A DNA stretch of 64,000 nucleotides from Marsupella aquatica (taxonomy: Eukaryota > Marchantiophyta), in assembly GCA_973895155.1 (NCBI GenBank), contig OZ316896.1, positions 8,308,001-8,372,000 on the forward strand. Direction: 5' to 3'. This document shows, one piece after another, positions 46,449 to 59,582 of this stretch; position 1 is the first letter of the stretch; each line of letters starts with the position of its first letter. The position numbers and the translations under genes were made by a program. The notes below the pieces were generated by a model that worked only from the letters and a program-made list of their open reading frames with translations, was not told where the DNA came from and made no database searches.

Positions 46449-49400
46449 AAAAATGCGATTGCTTCCTTCATTTTTCACGGAATTACGTACTGTGATTTCT
46501 TCGTCTTGGCCAGACTCTTCGATACAGGCCGACTTTAAGGGATGGAATTTAACGACTATAAGAGTTCGGCTCTATTGTTTCCTTGGTTCAGTAATGTTGA
46601 TCTTCATTCTTCATCTAATTCATCAACGGAGACCTGCAGCTAACGACAATGGTACGACACACACGTACCTTGTTAATTGCATGCTTGAAATAGGATCCGC
46701 GCAAGCATGTTTGTATAGACTTAACTTACAGCAATGCTTGCGACGGACCCTTTTGAGGTGGATAACTCAATAGGACACCAGAGAATGTCATCAGAACGTG
46801 CGTTTTGCTATGTGAGCTCGGCTCTCCTCTTAGGACTTCTAGAAAAGATGGCTCTCGGCCTAACGAGCTATCGACAGTCTAGCCAGAAAAAGGTAGAGAC
46901 TAGAGACGGTCACAAAAACCTGCAACTATGAGATCGACTACGCATTCGTCTCATTTTCAGAGTCTTTTTCTCTTTTAACGTGAGGCAGCCCACCTCGCCA
47001 ACCTCCCTCAATTTTTATTTGATTAAATAAATAATGAGAAGCAATCTATCGAGTGACTAAACATTATGCACTGGCAAATCACTCGGCTACGAAGCTCCAG
47101 GTAGCTGGTTCAAGCTACAATCTGCACGAGCGATTAGCTGCTTAGATATATACTTCGTAACACTTGAAACAAAAATTCGGCTCGACGGTTGCCCTACTTA
47201 TCTCACTCTGATGCAGAAGGGTGCCAAACTGTGCCAAAAATGTCACATAACAAAGTCACAGTATGGAATCGAGAAAAGAATTTTGAATGAAACTTCAGCT
47301 TAACTTCAGCCTAACTTCAGGAAACTGCAGGATGTTGTCACCTGGCCTTGCGTATATAGCCAGGTCAAGTAAAAATATGTTCTGTCCTATTATGCCTTTT
47401 GTCATGTTTGAGAGAGTTTCCCTCAACAAATTTAGCAAAATTTTGGTAAATGGTGAAGTACATTCCGAAATCAAATTAGAAAGTGAACTTTCCAAAGACT
47501 TCCCAAATTTCATCTCGAGTATACATCACCCACTACCAACCCTAAGTCTGCTCGCTTTTACTATCATACACCAATCCAGCTTTCAAGGACTGGTCAATGG
47601 AATATCATCTCTAGCTGTGCAGCGGCCCCCAGTTGAAGCGACTGATGCTGAGCAAGGTACATAACTACACGCTGCACAAATAAGTGGTACATTCTCCACA
47701 GAGAACTTTCCTATCCTGAACATACAGCTTAAGCAGACTCTCCCGGAACAGTGTTCTTACATTCAGAGTTCGACAGACCGAGAACTTTAAATGCTTATAG
47801 GGAGGGGTTAAATTTTCTATGCTTTTAATTTCATTGTCGCTCTTGAGCGATTAAGCTGAAAGAAACTAATGGCCTCCCGCTCTCAATTTTACAATGTAAA
47901 CCATTCCAGGACGCTATGGCAGATTTGACCATGACTCTCCAACTTTTCAAGCACCCGCCTGGAGAAACGATAGGATGGCCGATCTTCCGGTATATGCAGA
48001 AGATTCCGACAGTAAGGTCTTACTTGGTTGTATTTGAAGGACTCAAAGTGACATAAATTGTACCAACAATCACTGGTCTAAATTCAGTGAACAACTAGAC
48101 GCAGCAGGTTCAGTAGAGAGTAGCCATTACGTTGAATTGTTAGAACTTGAAACAACTTGCCACATCTTCAAAGACGTGTGGGGCTCCGGGCAGGTGGGCA
48201 GGGCTGGAGGCAAGGACAACAGAACTGCACTAAACGCCTCAGGACTCGTCGTGCTTCCTGAGTCATGCAACGTCAGTCGAGCACATATTATTCCCAATCA
48301 TTGACAGATGATTGAATGCGGTACTATTGGCTCCTTGTGCGAAGACTTGGCAAACATGCTCTGTAGCGTACCTCGTTTGCACGCAGACATGTCGTACTAA
48401 CTAGCCTTGACCAAAAGCTCCTGGAAAACGACATTCAGCTATAATTCCGGGAACAACACAGATGCAAAGTTGCAAACGGTGGCCACAGGGCACAGATTAT
48501 TAATTAAATGTGACGCGTTCAGTATCTTACGCGATATGGTACAGTAACAGGCATTAATGTGGATTCGTACAGAATCAGCTCTACGAAACAGTGAGCCCGA
48601 GAACATACCGGATGAACGTGTTTCTGCAAAACAAACAATCAAATCAACTTACTGAACGCCGGCATCTTCAGGCGGGAGCACCTTTGCGTTCGTGCCAACT
48701 ATATCCACGTGAGCTGAGTTGTGGGGCCTCCTACGGTTATCGACCGTGTGCTTTTCGGGATTCAGAACCTCGACTAGAATCAGTTCTAGAAGATACCTGG
48801 TGGTCGTTTGGCGAATACCGTAAAGCAGGCCCTTTCGGAATCACGAATTTGGAATCCAGAATCATCAACAGCGAAGATTGCCATCTCCCGTGGTCGTCCG
48901 TCCAGCACAACCATGAGCGATAAAGAAACCTCTATCAAAATCGGCTTTGAGAACATTGCGGTCCCGCCGTTCGACATTACCAGATATCAAGCATGAGCAA
49001 TAGAGAAACTGATTCAAATCAACTGGAGAACATACCGATTCGAGGCCGGACGTTTCCAATTATTTCAGAAACAATTTAGCATTACAAAACCATACCCTCA
49101 TCGCAACGAGAAATCGTTTGCAGCTTTAGCTATCTAAACGTCTAACGACGGTTCTTTGGTGGGGCAGTTAAGATTTGGATGAGGGCACATGTATCATTCG
49201 TTCATCATAATATAGTGTTTGTCTTTACTGGAGGTGAAGTTTCAAGGTGGTATATTATATTCCCAGGCATGACTTAGGTCCCTAAATCGGCAGTAAACTT
49301 ATAATCCTCCACAGACCCTCGCAAGTAACCCGCCTTGAAAATGCTCTACAACCCCCCAACAGAATGATATCCAAAACGCATCTAATGCAGGGGATAATGC

Positions 49401-51085
49401 ATAGTACAGTGTCTATGAAAAGGATATCATGGCCAAAGGATGCCATGCTGCTCGACTGCAACTACTGCACAAATTCAAAATTGGAAGCCCCACCACTGCC
49501 AAATCCCACAACATTCATATTGTTCCATTTGCCTCAATTCAAGTGAGCATTACAAGGTCATCAATTCAAAGTGCGCCCCACTAGCGCTTTGATCATTGAC
49601 TCGATAAGCAGCTGCAGCTGCAGCACCAATCTTGCAGCACACAACAACCAGCAGCTTGACCAGCAGCAGCTCAATGTTCAACCTTTAATGAAAATCCTTG
49701 TTAAATGACAAGTTGCTTGCACATCCCTCTGCTTTACTCGGGTGGGACCATTTGTCTAGGTGTGTTCTTATTGTAGGTAGCCAGTAAGGTTAACACAGAC
49801 CCAATATTAGGTCAGGTAATGCAGATCAAAGAGCTGGTTACAGACCCTACGCTTCAACCACCACTGGCCATCTAAAAGGGGAACTGTCTCCTTTTTCACA
49901 TTTCTCTCCTCTACCATGAGACTTTGCTCCAGAATTCCAGAAAAAGATACTAAAAATGGTGAAACCTGGTGGATCCAGGTTTTGTCATGGCTAGTGGCGC
50001 TTTCATAGCTCCCTATACTCTCCTGGCTATGCCAGATGCATCGCAGTCAGAATTGGGTTGGGCAGGTTACACCCTAGTAAGCTTCCTCTAGATAGTCATT
50101 ATGTAATATCCAAAGGTGGGCTGCTTGACATCGAAGTGGGGATGTAGTGCAGGTTAGTTGGTACATGGGAGAGTTGTGTGAACTCAAAGGTTATGGCATT
50201 CATGGTGGTTGGAGGACTTCAAACGTGTAGAGTACCCTGTTGACCACAGGAATTGATTCACGTTTAAATGAAGGTGGACTTGGGAGCACTTGTCACTTTT
50301 TTTCCACCAAAGCACACTAAAGGGTCAATTCTTATTCTAAACATAGATACTCTCCATACCAAAAAATCTATGAAGTTCAATAAATGCAAGTGCCCGTGAC
50401 CTAAGGAATTAAGGACTCAAAATTCAGATCACTACTGGAGGAGTGGGTCTAAAATTCTAGACAAATGAGGGGCTCCATGTCAGCATTTCCTTCAACCCAT
50501 TGCTTGCCATGTAGGATTGGTAGACACCCATACCCTACATGGGACTCGAGTTCTTGTAAAGCCAACTGGAGTGGTTTTCACTCACTACATTATCCAGATT
50601 TAATCAAGAGGAAAAAAGAACTCCATGTAAGCACTCCACATGTGCATTTCTTGGGTTTGCACTCATTATATTGTCCATATTTAATCAAATGGATAAAAGA
50701 ACTCTAAAGGTGTAGTCCAAATAAATATTCCACATCGGCATTAGTTGGGCCCCATGGCTTGTAAAGGCAACATGATATGATCCAAATCTAATCTCCTAGG
50801 GAATAAAAGAAGCAAGTCCCTCGGCCCTCTCACAATTCATAGCAGGTCTTTGCTGTGTGTCTGTGCTCAGTGCGGAGTGTGTCATGTAGAGTACCTTTTT
50901 GCCATGGTGAACTTCTAATTCAAATCAAACCCAATGATGTGTAGAACTTTGACTCACCCCCTTGTTCAGAGCTTCTATCACCTCTGTGATTCCTTTTTTG
51001 TAGGGGCTTGGACTACAGCAATGCTCTCATAATCAGTACCAATGCATTGGATTGGTTGTTGATGTGAATGAAGTATTGTACTTAC
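46449..51085. other. Long spacer without a recognised gene
   Basis: 3' flank of the MS1-type gene, then 4 kb with only short, domain-less frames on both strands. Local repeats include an 11-base unit repeated about three times at 47292-47321, diverged units of about 80 bases at 48597-49066 sharing gagaacataccg, and diverged units of about 85-95 bases at 50572-50800 sharing tttaatcaa and aaaagaactc. Confidence 0.5.
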
Positions 51086-51379
51086 TGTTCAGAATTGACT
51101 CGAGTTCCTTGATGTAGTTCGGTTGGCCTTACTAAGGTTTGTCAAGCCTTGATTAGATTGGATAAGATCATACACTTTACTTAGGCCCATACATCTTGGT
51201 CCCCTTTCGGAATATAGGTTGGAAGGAGAACATTGTCTCACTCAAATACATTCTTCATATGTATTTTCTCATGAGTTATGAATACTTCAGGAGTTTCTCC
51301 ACTTGTTAGTGTAGAGTCTAATTGGGCATGCTCTCATGTTCCGCATTTCTTGTCTAATCTAAACTAATAGTTTTTTACA
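51086..51379 (+). repeat. Probable solo LTR related to the 40.8-kb copia LTR, internally shortened
   Basis: Starts TGTTCAGAATTGACTCGAG and ends ...ttttttaCA. Blocks gaattgactcgagtt, ttaggccca, aggttgga-gagaaca and catgtattttctcat recur in order in the LTR at 40788-41454, but about 370 bases are missing. Flanking 5-mers cttac and ctaac differ by one base and may be an old target-site duplication. No internal coding sequence adjoins it. Confidence 0.65.
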
Positions 51380-51465
51380 CTAACACTATTAATTCACCCC
51401 AGTTAGTGTTACTCACTAATTCCAGAGCGGACAATTTGAGATCAAAAGACCCCATCATTCTCAAA

Positions 51466-51480
51466 GGGGGGGGGGGGGGG
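51466..51480 (+). repeat. Run of 15 G
   Basis: A G homopolymer followed by cggg. Likely length-variable; possible G-quadruplex or sequencing artefact. Confidence 0.9.
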
Positions 51481-54400
51481 CGGGTATTACAAGGTTCAAC
51501 TGGGAGGTAATTGCTCTGGCTCCCTAACGGTAGGAGATCTTTGACCAGGGTAGTCAGTGGGAGATCTAACCTTAGCAACACTGTGTAAATGTTTTCTTTT
51601 TGATTCTGACTATATAGAAATCTTTTTGATTGAATCTTCATTTCACCATCATTTTGCCATCATATCAGTTGAGTATGTACAAAAATTAGAAAACAACTGC
51701 TCCACGATTCCTAATGGAGAGAAGAATGGACATTCGTTGGACAGGTAAGAGGGCAGAGTGGCTCCCAAGTCAAAGCCGTAGGGCAAAGTGGAGATCGGGC
51801 CAATTCCTTTGTTTACTTCGAAAGCTAGATCTGCTCTAAATTTCAAGCTGTGGTGTGCCCCCAGCTGGAAAACTGGACACTAAATCAAACAGGAATTTGA
51901 CCACCAAATCCTGAAATTGATGTACAATCAGTTCAGCCAACAAGGTGAGATTGACCATGAGACGCTGGTTCTCCCCGAAGTGCGTTGAGGCGCAGCAGTT
52001 GACTGGACTATCTAGGGGTAAAGCACTGTTTCGGTGCGGCAGCGAAAACGGTGCCAAATCGAGTTATTTGCGAGTCTTCCTCAGGCTTCCATGGGTTAGG
52101 ATTCTCGCGAAGATGTGCATCGCTTATTCTATTGAACAGATGGAGACCAACAATTTCAGACGCTAGCATCGTTTCTCATTTCACGCCAAGACCAACTGTC
52201 ATTATTCCAGAAACACGCAAGACTTAACTTCACTCAACTATTACTTTTAAAGCGAATTATGGGAGGCAAACTTTATGACCCTCAACGCACATTCACATTT
52301 TATTGAAAAAGATTGATGGGAAATTTGTGATTCTGAGGCGAGCAGACAGGTCTAATTTGGTCTGCCATAAACCCACAACCGCACTTTTAATACCACCACA
52401 TCAGGTGTCAGAAAAGTTACTTCTCCGACCAACGGCAATAACACAAATAGCTCAAGTAGCTGCTGAGATGATTAACGGCACAAATTGGCAGCGAACAATA
52501 CCAATAGATGATGGCTTCAGATTAAAACCAGACTCTCCTTGAACTTCTGGACAAGGTAGAAATCACTGGTTGCTGGATCTTATTCAGGGGAGATTAATTA
52601 ACCGTTCTGAGAGACAGTGCAGAACCTTGAGAGTCCATGCAGAGTCCTCATCAGAACTGAGAACCTGAGACCTTGAGAGTTCCTCATGAGATGATGGACC
52701 TGCATGGACTCTCAAGGTCTCAGGTTCTCAGAACTCTCAGGTTAGCCCTTAGTTGAGAGTCCATGCAGGTCAATCATCAGAACTGGCTCTCCTTCGAGTT
52801 CCTCGGCACGCACAGCCACTCCTTTCAATACTATTTTTAAGTATTCAGAGAAAACAGGTGACATCTCATTCTGGAACGTGAGAGGAAAAGTGGCATTTGT
52901 TCCCCGTTCCCGCAATCTTCATTTCCAATTTCTGCCCACTATGCCAGCAAGACCTCAAAATGCCATCGTTCAGCGCATATCTGAATTCAAACGACATAGT
53001 TAGCTAGCTTCTCAGTTCTCAGCCTCGACGTCCGAGGACCTTCCATAACCACAGCTGGGACCGGAATTGGCGGATTCCAAACATAAATGACAGGAACAGG
53101 TCCGACGCACTGGTCGAAAACTAGACTTGGGATTATACAGCCACAAACAGTAAGCACCAGTCAGGCAGCAGTTGTTAGCTCTTGATACCACAAAAGTCCA
53201 CAACTGCATCTCTCCCTCTATTAGACTTCTGACGATGAGGAACGTAACAGGCTTGACGCATTTCTTCATACCCGCGAGCTTTTGACAAGAGCCTTGGGCT
53301 GAAGAAATTGTAAGAGGTAACGTCCAACGACTAATGTATAAACATTTTGGCGAGAATAAACCAAGAAGATGTAGATAATCAATCTCCCAGTTAGCTTGCA
53401 CTGACTAGTATTATAACTCCATTCTGGATTAGCTTCACTTCTAGCATTACATCTATCAGTTCCTCCATTGAGACGTCATTTGTATCTGATGATGACCTTG
53501 ATTAATTAGATCTACAATCGATGTCACGATAGTTTCGAACTTAGCAAAACACATTGCTATGATTTTCGGCAGAAAAAGTAGCTGGTCTGACGTTGGCGAT
53601 ACCATAAGCTGAGAATTGTTCACGGTTCAATTAACCAATCCACAAGAAGCTGACCTCTTGTTCCCTTACAAACTGATTCGATCAGTTGGAAGTATGTCGT
53701 AGTTATTGACCTAGTGCGAGAGAGGCTTCTGTGCATTAGTTAGATGTATAAGATCTAAAATCCACCAGCTAGTCACAAGAAAAACCAAGGATGTGACTTC
53801 CAAGTTTATCGTCAGTCAAGCTTTTGCACTACTGAGCAAATTTTCATGGTTGTGAAACCAGGCAACGGACCAGGCGGGTTCCAAGATTAGAGATCTTCAT
53901 CATGGTCAAATTAACCTTTGAAGTTCTTAAGGTCTTCCCCTCACACGCTGTTTTACCAGAGATTCCCTCCTGGCTCCAAGTGTTTCTAAATTACATTTGT
54001 GAAGTAAAATGGATCCAGATTTACTTGTAAACGACTGATAAACAAAGGTCACATTCAAAATTATTTCGTTTATTACCGTAACCCCCAAGTTTTCGGAAAT
54101 AGCTCAAAACTGCTCGATATGCCTGTTCAAAAAAGTATTGAATGAACGGCAAATTCGTTCTATTCGACAGATAAACAAACGAGAGGAGTCAAAAATGATT
54201 GAAATTGCAGGATCCTCATTTTCTTAGTTCCAAATTGCAACCGATCCTTCCAGAAATTCCAGAAGATAGCATCAAGGCAAGTTTCTCCTCACCTTTAGGA
54301 GAAGGCAAGGTTTGACTTATGCAGAAATTGTCCAAGAATGCCCATTGCCAGCAGCTCATGTTGTACCATTTCTAACACGTGAAATGACTTCTCTTAGCTG

Positions 54401-55996
54401 AATCAGACGGCTTGCCACTCGAAGATTAGAATATGGCACAAGGAGGATGTACAAGGTGAAGTATTGGCTGGAAAATTTGCTCAATCTCTCAAGAGTAAAA
54501 GGAAAATGAAAAGGTTGGAGCTTTGTGCCTACTGCTTACCTGGATGATCCGATTGAGTCTCTGTTCGGAGCTCAATAAGAAGTGCTCTGGTTGCAAGGAA
54601 AATGCAAGATGAACCCTCCCTCATCTTGAGGAAAGGTTACTGCATTGCCTGTGAACAAAGCATGAGTCCGACTGTGGAACTGTGAAGAAGTATGCATGCC
54701 GGCGTAAAACACATGTACAAGTGGAGGTCTATGCGAGGTTCACGACTACAACCATTTAATTGCTCCTACTGAAGCACAATAACGACAACCGAGCATTTAG
54801 TCACATTGTGGCGTAAAGGTTATGGGAGCTTGACCTCGGTGTTGTACTGTCGTGAGACGGGATGCGGATCAAAACAAGGAGAATGTTGAGGTTCTAACAT
54901 TGAGGAGTGCGTAGTATTGCATGGAAATTAATTGCATGGACCTCCGTGACCAGGAGACTAACATAAGGACATTAGATTGTTCGGCCGGGCGCCAACGGCT
55001 TGGAAGAATCCTGGATTTCTGGGTGAAGAGAATAACATTAGGAGGGAAACAAGACTGACATAAGCCTGGCTAAGGGACATACACTGGAGCCAGAAAACGT
55101 CCAGAGCAGGTTGAAATATTTTAATATTATGACATTCTGCACATTATCAATCTCCGTGAAGAATCCATATATATAAATACCACTGAGTAGACGGTGTGAG
55201 TCCAAAACTCCAATGAATGCTAGAGAATTTGCTTTGGATAAAAGGCGAAGTAGTGGAACTTCGGTTCTGAACATTACAACAGAATTTTACATCTAGTTTT
55301 CCGAGGCAGCCGTTGCAGGCTTCTATAGTACATCTCAAGGCCACTAGCGAGGCCGACACTTTTTTCTACAGTAATCAATCCCTGATTTCTACTACTGCAC
55401 ACTTTGCTTTTCGTATCCTGGCATGGAAAGCATCATCCGGCAGTGTGGAAATGGCAAGCAACCTCAACAGTTGTAATCTTTACAAGGTCCCCTTCGACCA
55501 AAATTGAAGGTAGTGGAGTCCAATGTCCCACTTACCAGGTATCATTTGCCTGAGTCCCGATTGAAGAATTGCTCCTTTGATACATTGGGTCAACTTGTCC
55601 ATCACTGGTGAGCACGAGCATTGCACCAGGTTCTCATGAGAAGTTCTATAGCAAACAATCTTGTCATCCCTGTTCACACCTCTCTGACTGAGGAATTCGG
55701 TCCAGAAAAGAGTCTTCGGCAATCGTGAATTAGTTCTATCCTGGGATCTTGATGCATGGATAGACACCATAAACTGGCCGCCGCTTGTTACAATAGGTTT
55801 GGAATCTGTTACTTCTCGTGCTCTCCTTCTTGCTGGAGGATGTCACCAAGTAAGTTGGTTGCCCACCCGCATTGCCAGCTACCGCCAAGAATATGTTTCC
55901 AGAATTTTACCATACTTGCCGGCAAATTAGCGGAGGCTAAGAAGCAAACCGTGTGATTGGGATCGCAGACGGATAGAGCAACGAAGAAGGTTATCA
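51481..55996. other. Spacer without a recognised gene, with an inverted-repeat cluster
   Basis: Contains the inverted-repeat cluster at 52624-52771 (listed separately) and short frames with no known motif, including a 129-codon minus-strand frame at 53012-53401. The last few hundred bases are the 3' flank of the membrane-protein gene. Confidence 0.5.
52624..52771. repeat. Cluster of perfect inverted repeats (competing hairpins)
   Basis: 52657-52680 is the exact reverse complement of 52708-52731 (24 bases, 27-base loop). 52624-52642 is the exact reverse complement of 52700-52718 (19 bases). 52753-52771 is the exact reverse complement of 52697-52715 (19 bases). The shared core is ttgagagtccatgcag. 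The middle strand can pair with any of three partners. Confidence 0.93.
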
Positions 55997-57331
55997 CTAG
56001 TGTGCACTGGAGCTGGATGGCTCAACGATGAAGGGAGTGCACATGCTATCCCAACTAGACTGAGAAAGACTTGTGCTACTGTCAGTCGGAGAAGACGAAC
56101 CTGTGCCAGGAAAAGATGCTGTGGGAGAACGATCAGTCAAGACAGGAGTTAAGGATGGACGGGAATACGACGACGGAAAAAGCATGGAGGAAGAGCGCTG
56201 AGAAGAAGGCTTGCAGGATGGAGAAGTAGCGAAAACTGTATCGGAAGGAGGGGTAGAGTTGTTGAAGAAAGGAGTGCATGGTCCTGCAGCTGTGGGAGAT
56301 AATTGTGGTGGCGTGGAAGAAGATAAATTGTTCCGCCATTGATTGTCACGGGCGAAATGATCGCCCAGGGTGCGAGCGAGCGGAAAGGGAGGGCAGCGCT
56401 GAGGAGAAGCGGAGGGAGAAAAGGTGCCATTTTCATACACATACGTGCAGGAGCGAAGGGGAGATGATACCTTGACCAGACCTTCTACTGGCTTCCCATG
56501 AATTACAGGAGTGGCGAATATAAATGGCTTTCGTGGAGGACTGTACAATGTGGAGAGTGGATTTGTGGGCGAAAGCTTACTGCTATGGGGGGAGGACCAT
56601 TCCGAAGCTTCCAGCAAAACGCTTGAAGGTTTTTCCGGAGAAGAACCGGGAGACAAACCTCGAGAAAGGAAAGGAAAGCTGGGTCTTGTGGGTGACGGAG
56701 GGCCGACAGGAGGTGCGCCAGTGAGGTGGTCAGTCGTAATTTTACAGGGGGACTTGAGCATGATAGGACTGGCAGAGTGCGAGCGATTGAGTGTCACGAG
56801 AGGCGAGAACGTTGGGGTGCCATAGGGAGAGACGAAATGATCTGGTGAGGAGGGAGGAGTGATGAAAGGTGAAGTGAGAGCAGAGAGAGGGCCCACCGGT
56901 GAAGCGGAGATCTCACTCATGCTCTTACTGCGAGAACCCCTCCGGCTTCTTTTCGTATCCAAGTCCAGCTTTTCCAACTCCTCTTTGGTTTCTTCTGTGA
57001 TGGTGAAGAGCATTCTCGTAGGACCCATCAGATCCTGAGCAGCCTCTCGGGATGTCACTCCCACGGCTGGAAACAATTTTTCCACTAGACCCTGATGTAA
57101 AGCTGCAATCTGGTACTCTGTACAGGTGACATTGATGAGAACTTCTGGAGCTTCTGCTGGCTCCATCGCTGAGATAGCCTCTCCCTCAGTGACAGGAGCA
57201 ACTGATACATTAGTGCTACGTGGATAATACGGCCGTTTTCTCCAGTAGAACAGATAAAACGCCTCCCCCATCCCAATGAGTAGAAACACCGCTGCGACTA
57301 CTCCTACAGCCAAAGCTACAATGTATCCCAT
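55997..57331 (-). CDS. Ser/Pro-rich single-pass membrane protein (plant-specific, unknown function)
   Basis: A single uninterrupted frame of 444 codons. Residues 4-28 (IVALAVGVVAAVFLLIGMG onward) form one membrane segment, followed by a basic anchor (YWRKRPYYPR), suggesting a short outside N-terminus and a cytosolic tail. Residues about 110-140 contain RMLFTITEETKEELEKLD and then KRSRRGSRSKSMSE. This pairing, LFTI-EETKE then an RxxRGSRS-like basic Ser motif, I recall in plant membrane proteins of unknown function. The remaining 300 residues are disordered, with many SP/TP dipeptides (FITPPSSPDHFVSPYGTP, FSPSASPQ), likely phosphorylation targets for proline-directed kinases. No catalytic motif. 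The first ATG sits directly before the membrane segment, supporting the start. No intron was needed to explain it. Confidence 0.65.
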   Translation of the reverse strand: MGYIVALAVGVVAAVFLLIGMGEAFYLFYWRKRPYYPRSTNVSVAPVTEGEAISAMEPAEAPEVLINVTCTEYQIAALHQGLVEKLFPAVGVTSREAAQDLMGPTRMLFTITEETKEELEKLDLDTKRSRRGSRSKSMSEISASPVGPLSALTSPFITPPSSPDHFVSPYGTPTFSPLVTLNRSHSASPIMLKSPCKITTDHLTGAPPVGPPSPTRPSFPFLSRGLSPGSSPEKPSSVLLEASEWSSPHSSKLSPTNPLSTLYSPPRKPFIFATPVIHGKPVEGLVKVSSPLRSCTYVYENGTFSPSASPQRCPPFPLARTLGDHFARDNQWRNNLSSSTPPQLSPTAAGPCTPFFNNSTPPSDTVFATSPSCKPSSQRSSSMLFPSSYSRPSLTPVLTDRSPTASFPGTGSSSPTDSSTSLSQSSWDSMCTPFIVEPSSSSAH

Positions 57332-59510
57332 GTGTGACCTACTCCTGATCGACTGGAGAGTGCTGTCCTCTTTCCTTGATGTCAGCTAACCCAAAGATCA
57401 AGCTCCTGACCACAGAACTCGGACCATCTGTTCCATTCCAGACCTGAGCGATGTCCCATCAAGAGCAACTATCTGTGCACCTCTTTCTATCGATGGCCGC
57501 ACATCAAATTTGCGGCTTTCTACCTGTATTACTCACGGCAGACCAGTCACAACGAGAGCCTTGACGAATAAATAAGGTGCCTCCAACTCAATGAATGTCG
57601 GGTGTCGCTGCACCGATCAGCTCCCCAGACAGGAACGGGGCAGCATAATTATGAAACTGTAACTCTGTCGGCTTCTACTGCCTGTATGACGTCCGGACTC
57701 GCAAGCCTGACCGACCGAATCCACAGCTGCTGCTGGAAAGAGGGCGAATCCTTGCTGTCCATTCAGCTGATAATGAGGGATTCGAAAGTTCTGATAATTT
57801 CGAGTCACTCTACCAAATTCAACCAAACTAGAGGAGATCCCGGAGATGGAGTCTGGAAATCATCAACCCGCACCAATCAAGCAAACAGTCTTGGAACAAC
57901 GCCACCCAGTCTCAGAGAGAGCTTGAATTTTGCCAGGATCAACTGCCCGTCGAATCATCTCCTGGTGGAATGATGAAGATTGGATTTCAGGCCATGATGA
58001 AAGCTAGGTAGCGAGTCAACCAGGCATCTGTCTATTCACAGCAATAGCAGACTTGTAGCTCGCCCCTTCACCCCTGAGCTCCTATACACAAGCATTACAA
58101 GGAAACGAGCAAATTGCCAGCAATCGTGGTTGCCTGCTACGCTCTCCGTTCTCTTGCAAGAGATCTTTGTAAGATGTTTGAGTGAGCTGATAGCTTTGAA
58201 AGGGTCGTCCTCGGAGGAGGGGCATCCTTCTATTCTCTCCTATCCGCTTTCGCTTGCTGCGTCACAGGAAAGACCTTCCAGTCCCAAACGGTTGCTCTCA
58301 CGTAAAAAAGCTGCAAGAGTTCTACGGAAAAGGGGAAATGAAAGCAACAATTACACCGAAAATCGACCCACAATATGACAACTAAGTTGCACTCCGCAGA
58401 CCCAACCGACAGACGGTCGCTCCAATGAATCCCCGATTGATGCGCGATGCCTTTCCTCCGCTCTTCTCACCAACACCAACATTCAGTGAACAAAACTGGA
58501 ATTCACCAGACTTATTTTCCACAGCACAGGCTACGCACCATAAGAATTACCAAGGCAACGGTGCTCGATAAACCAACGATCGACGAATCGATCGACCATG
58601 AAAGACCCACGCCGCTAGCTGGCCACCTTTAGCGGTACAAGTTCATACGCCGTGACAACCCAGTTGATGTTCTTCAGCTACTACTGGCTTGTATCCCTGA
58701 TCCCTCCCTCTCTTGCTCATTCCGCTCGCACCTCGGGTACCAGTGGGTCCAGGTGGGTCCGTAATGATTCTTTCTCCGTGCACACAAACAACCTCAATAA
58801 AGTTACTAGCGCTCTGTGCTAAATTCTCTGTCCGTGTAATAATATCGTCTGTTTCCTTGTCTTTAATTACTCAATTTGCAATCTCATTTGCAGGCGGAAA
58901 CTTCCTCGCTCTTTTCCACTTTCCCCCTCTCTGAAACATCAACTTGCATTTTGCTTACGGTGCTGCATCACGGCACTTCACTTTTCTGGCAGCTCTCTCT
59001 CACTCCCTTCACACTTTCTCTAGTAAATTCTCTTCGTCTGCTCATCCTAGATGTGCTCTTTCTCTCTCTCTTCCGCTCTCTGTTTTGTGCATAGCGTTGT
59101 TCGGCAGGGCGCCTGCTGTGCTCTGCCTCGGATGTACCTGTACTCTCGTGGATGTGCTTGCAAGATAGCAATAAATAACTCTGCCCATGCTGATGATGAT
59201 GCGCCTCCGCAGTTCCTTCCTCGAAACTCCGAGGTCTCCCACGGATACTGTCCAGTGTGGACGGGCCCTGGAGAGCTGGAAGCCTTGAGCTGTGTGTTGC
59301 TCTCGCCTTGTGTCGTGTACCCGGGCATTCCTGGGAAAGAGTGTGGGAAATCGGGGGGTACCGGCGCGGAGACGATCGGACGGGAGGGAATGAAGGAGTG
59401 ACTCGCGGGAAGAAACGGGAGAAGGGATAGGCGGAGGCAAGAAATTGGCGGGGAGAGGAACTGGCGGGAGAATTGGGGGCCGGGATGTGTGGAATGTGGA
59501 GTCTATGGGG

Positions 59511-59582
59511 GTCTCAAATATCCATTTTGTTCTTTTGTGGAATAGGGTCTCAAATATCCATTTTGTTCTTTTGTGGAATAGG
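59511..59582. repeat. Perfect tandem repeat, 2 x 36 bases
   Basis: Two identical 36-base units beginning gtctcaaatatccatttt at 59511-59546 and 59547-59582. The length is a multiple of three, so it keeps both overlapping frames open (a 12-residue repeat such as SQISILFFCGIG on the plus strand). Confidence 0.93.

Noticed and set aside
53012-53401. 129-codon minus-strand frame
   Set aside because: Cys/Leu-rich with no domain, repeat or splice support; probably chance.
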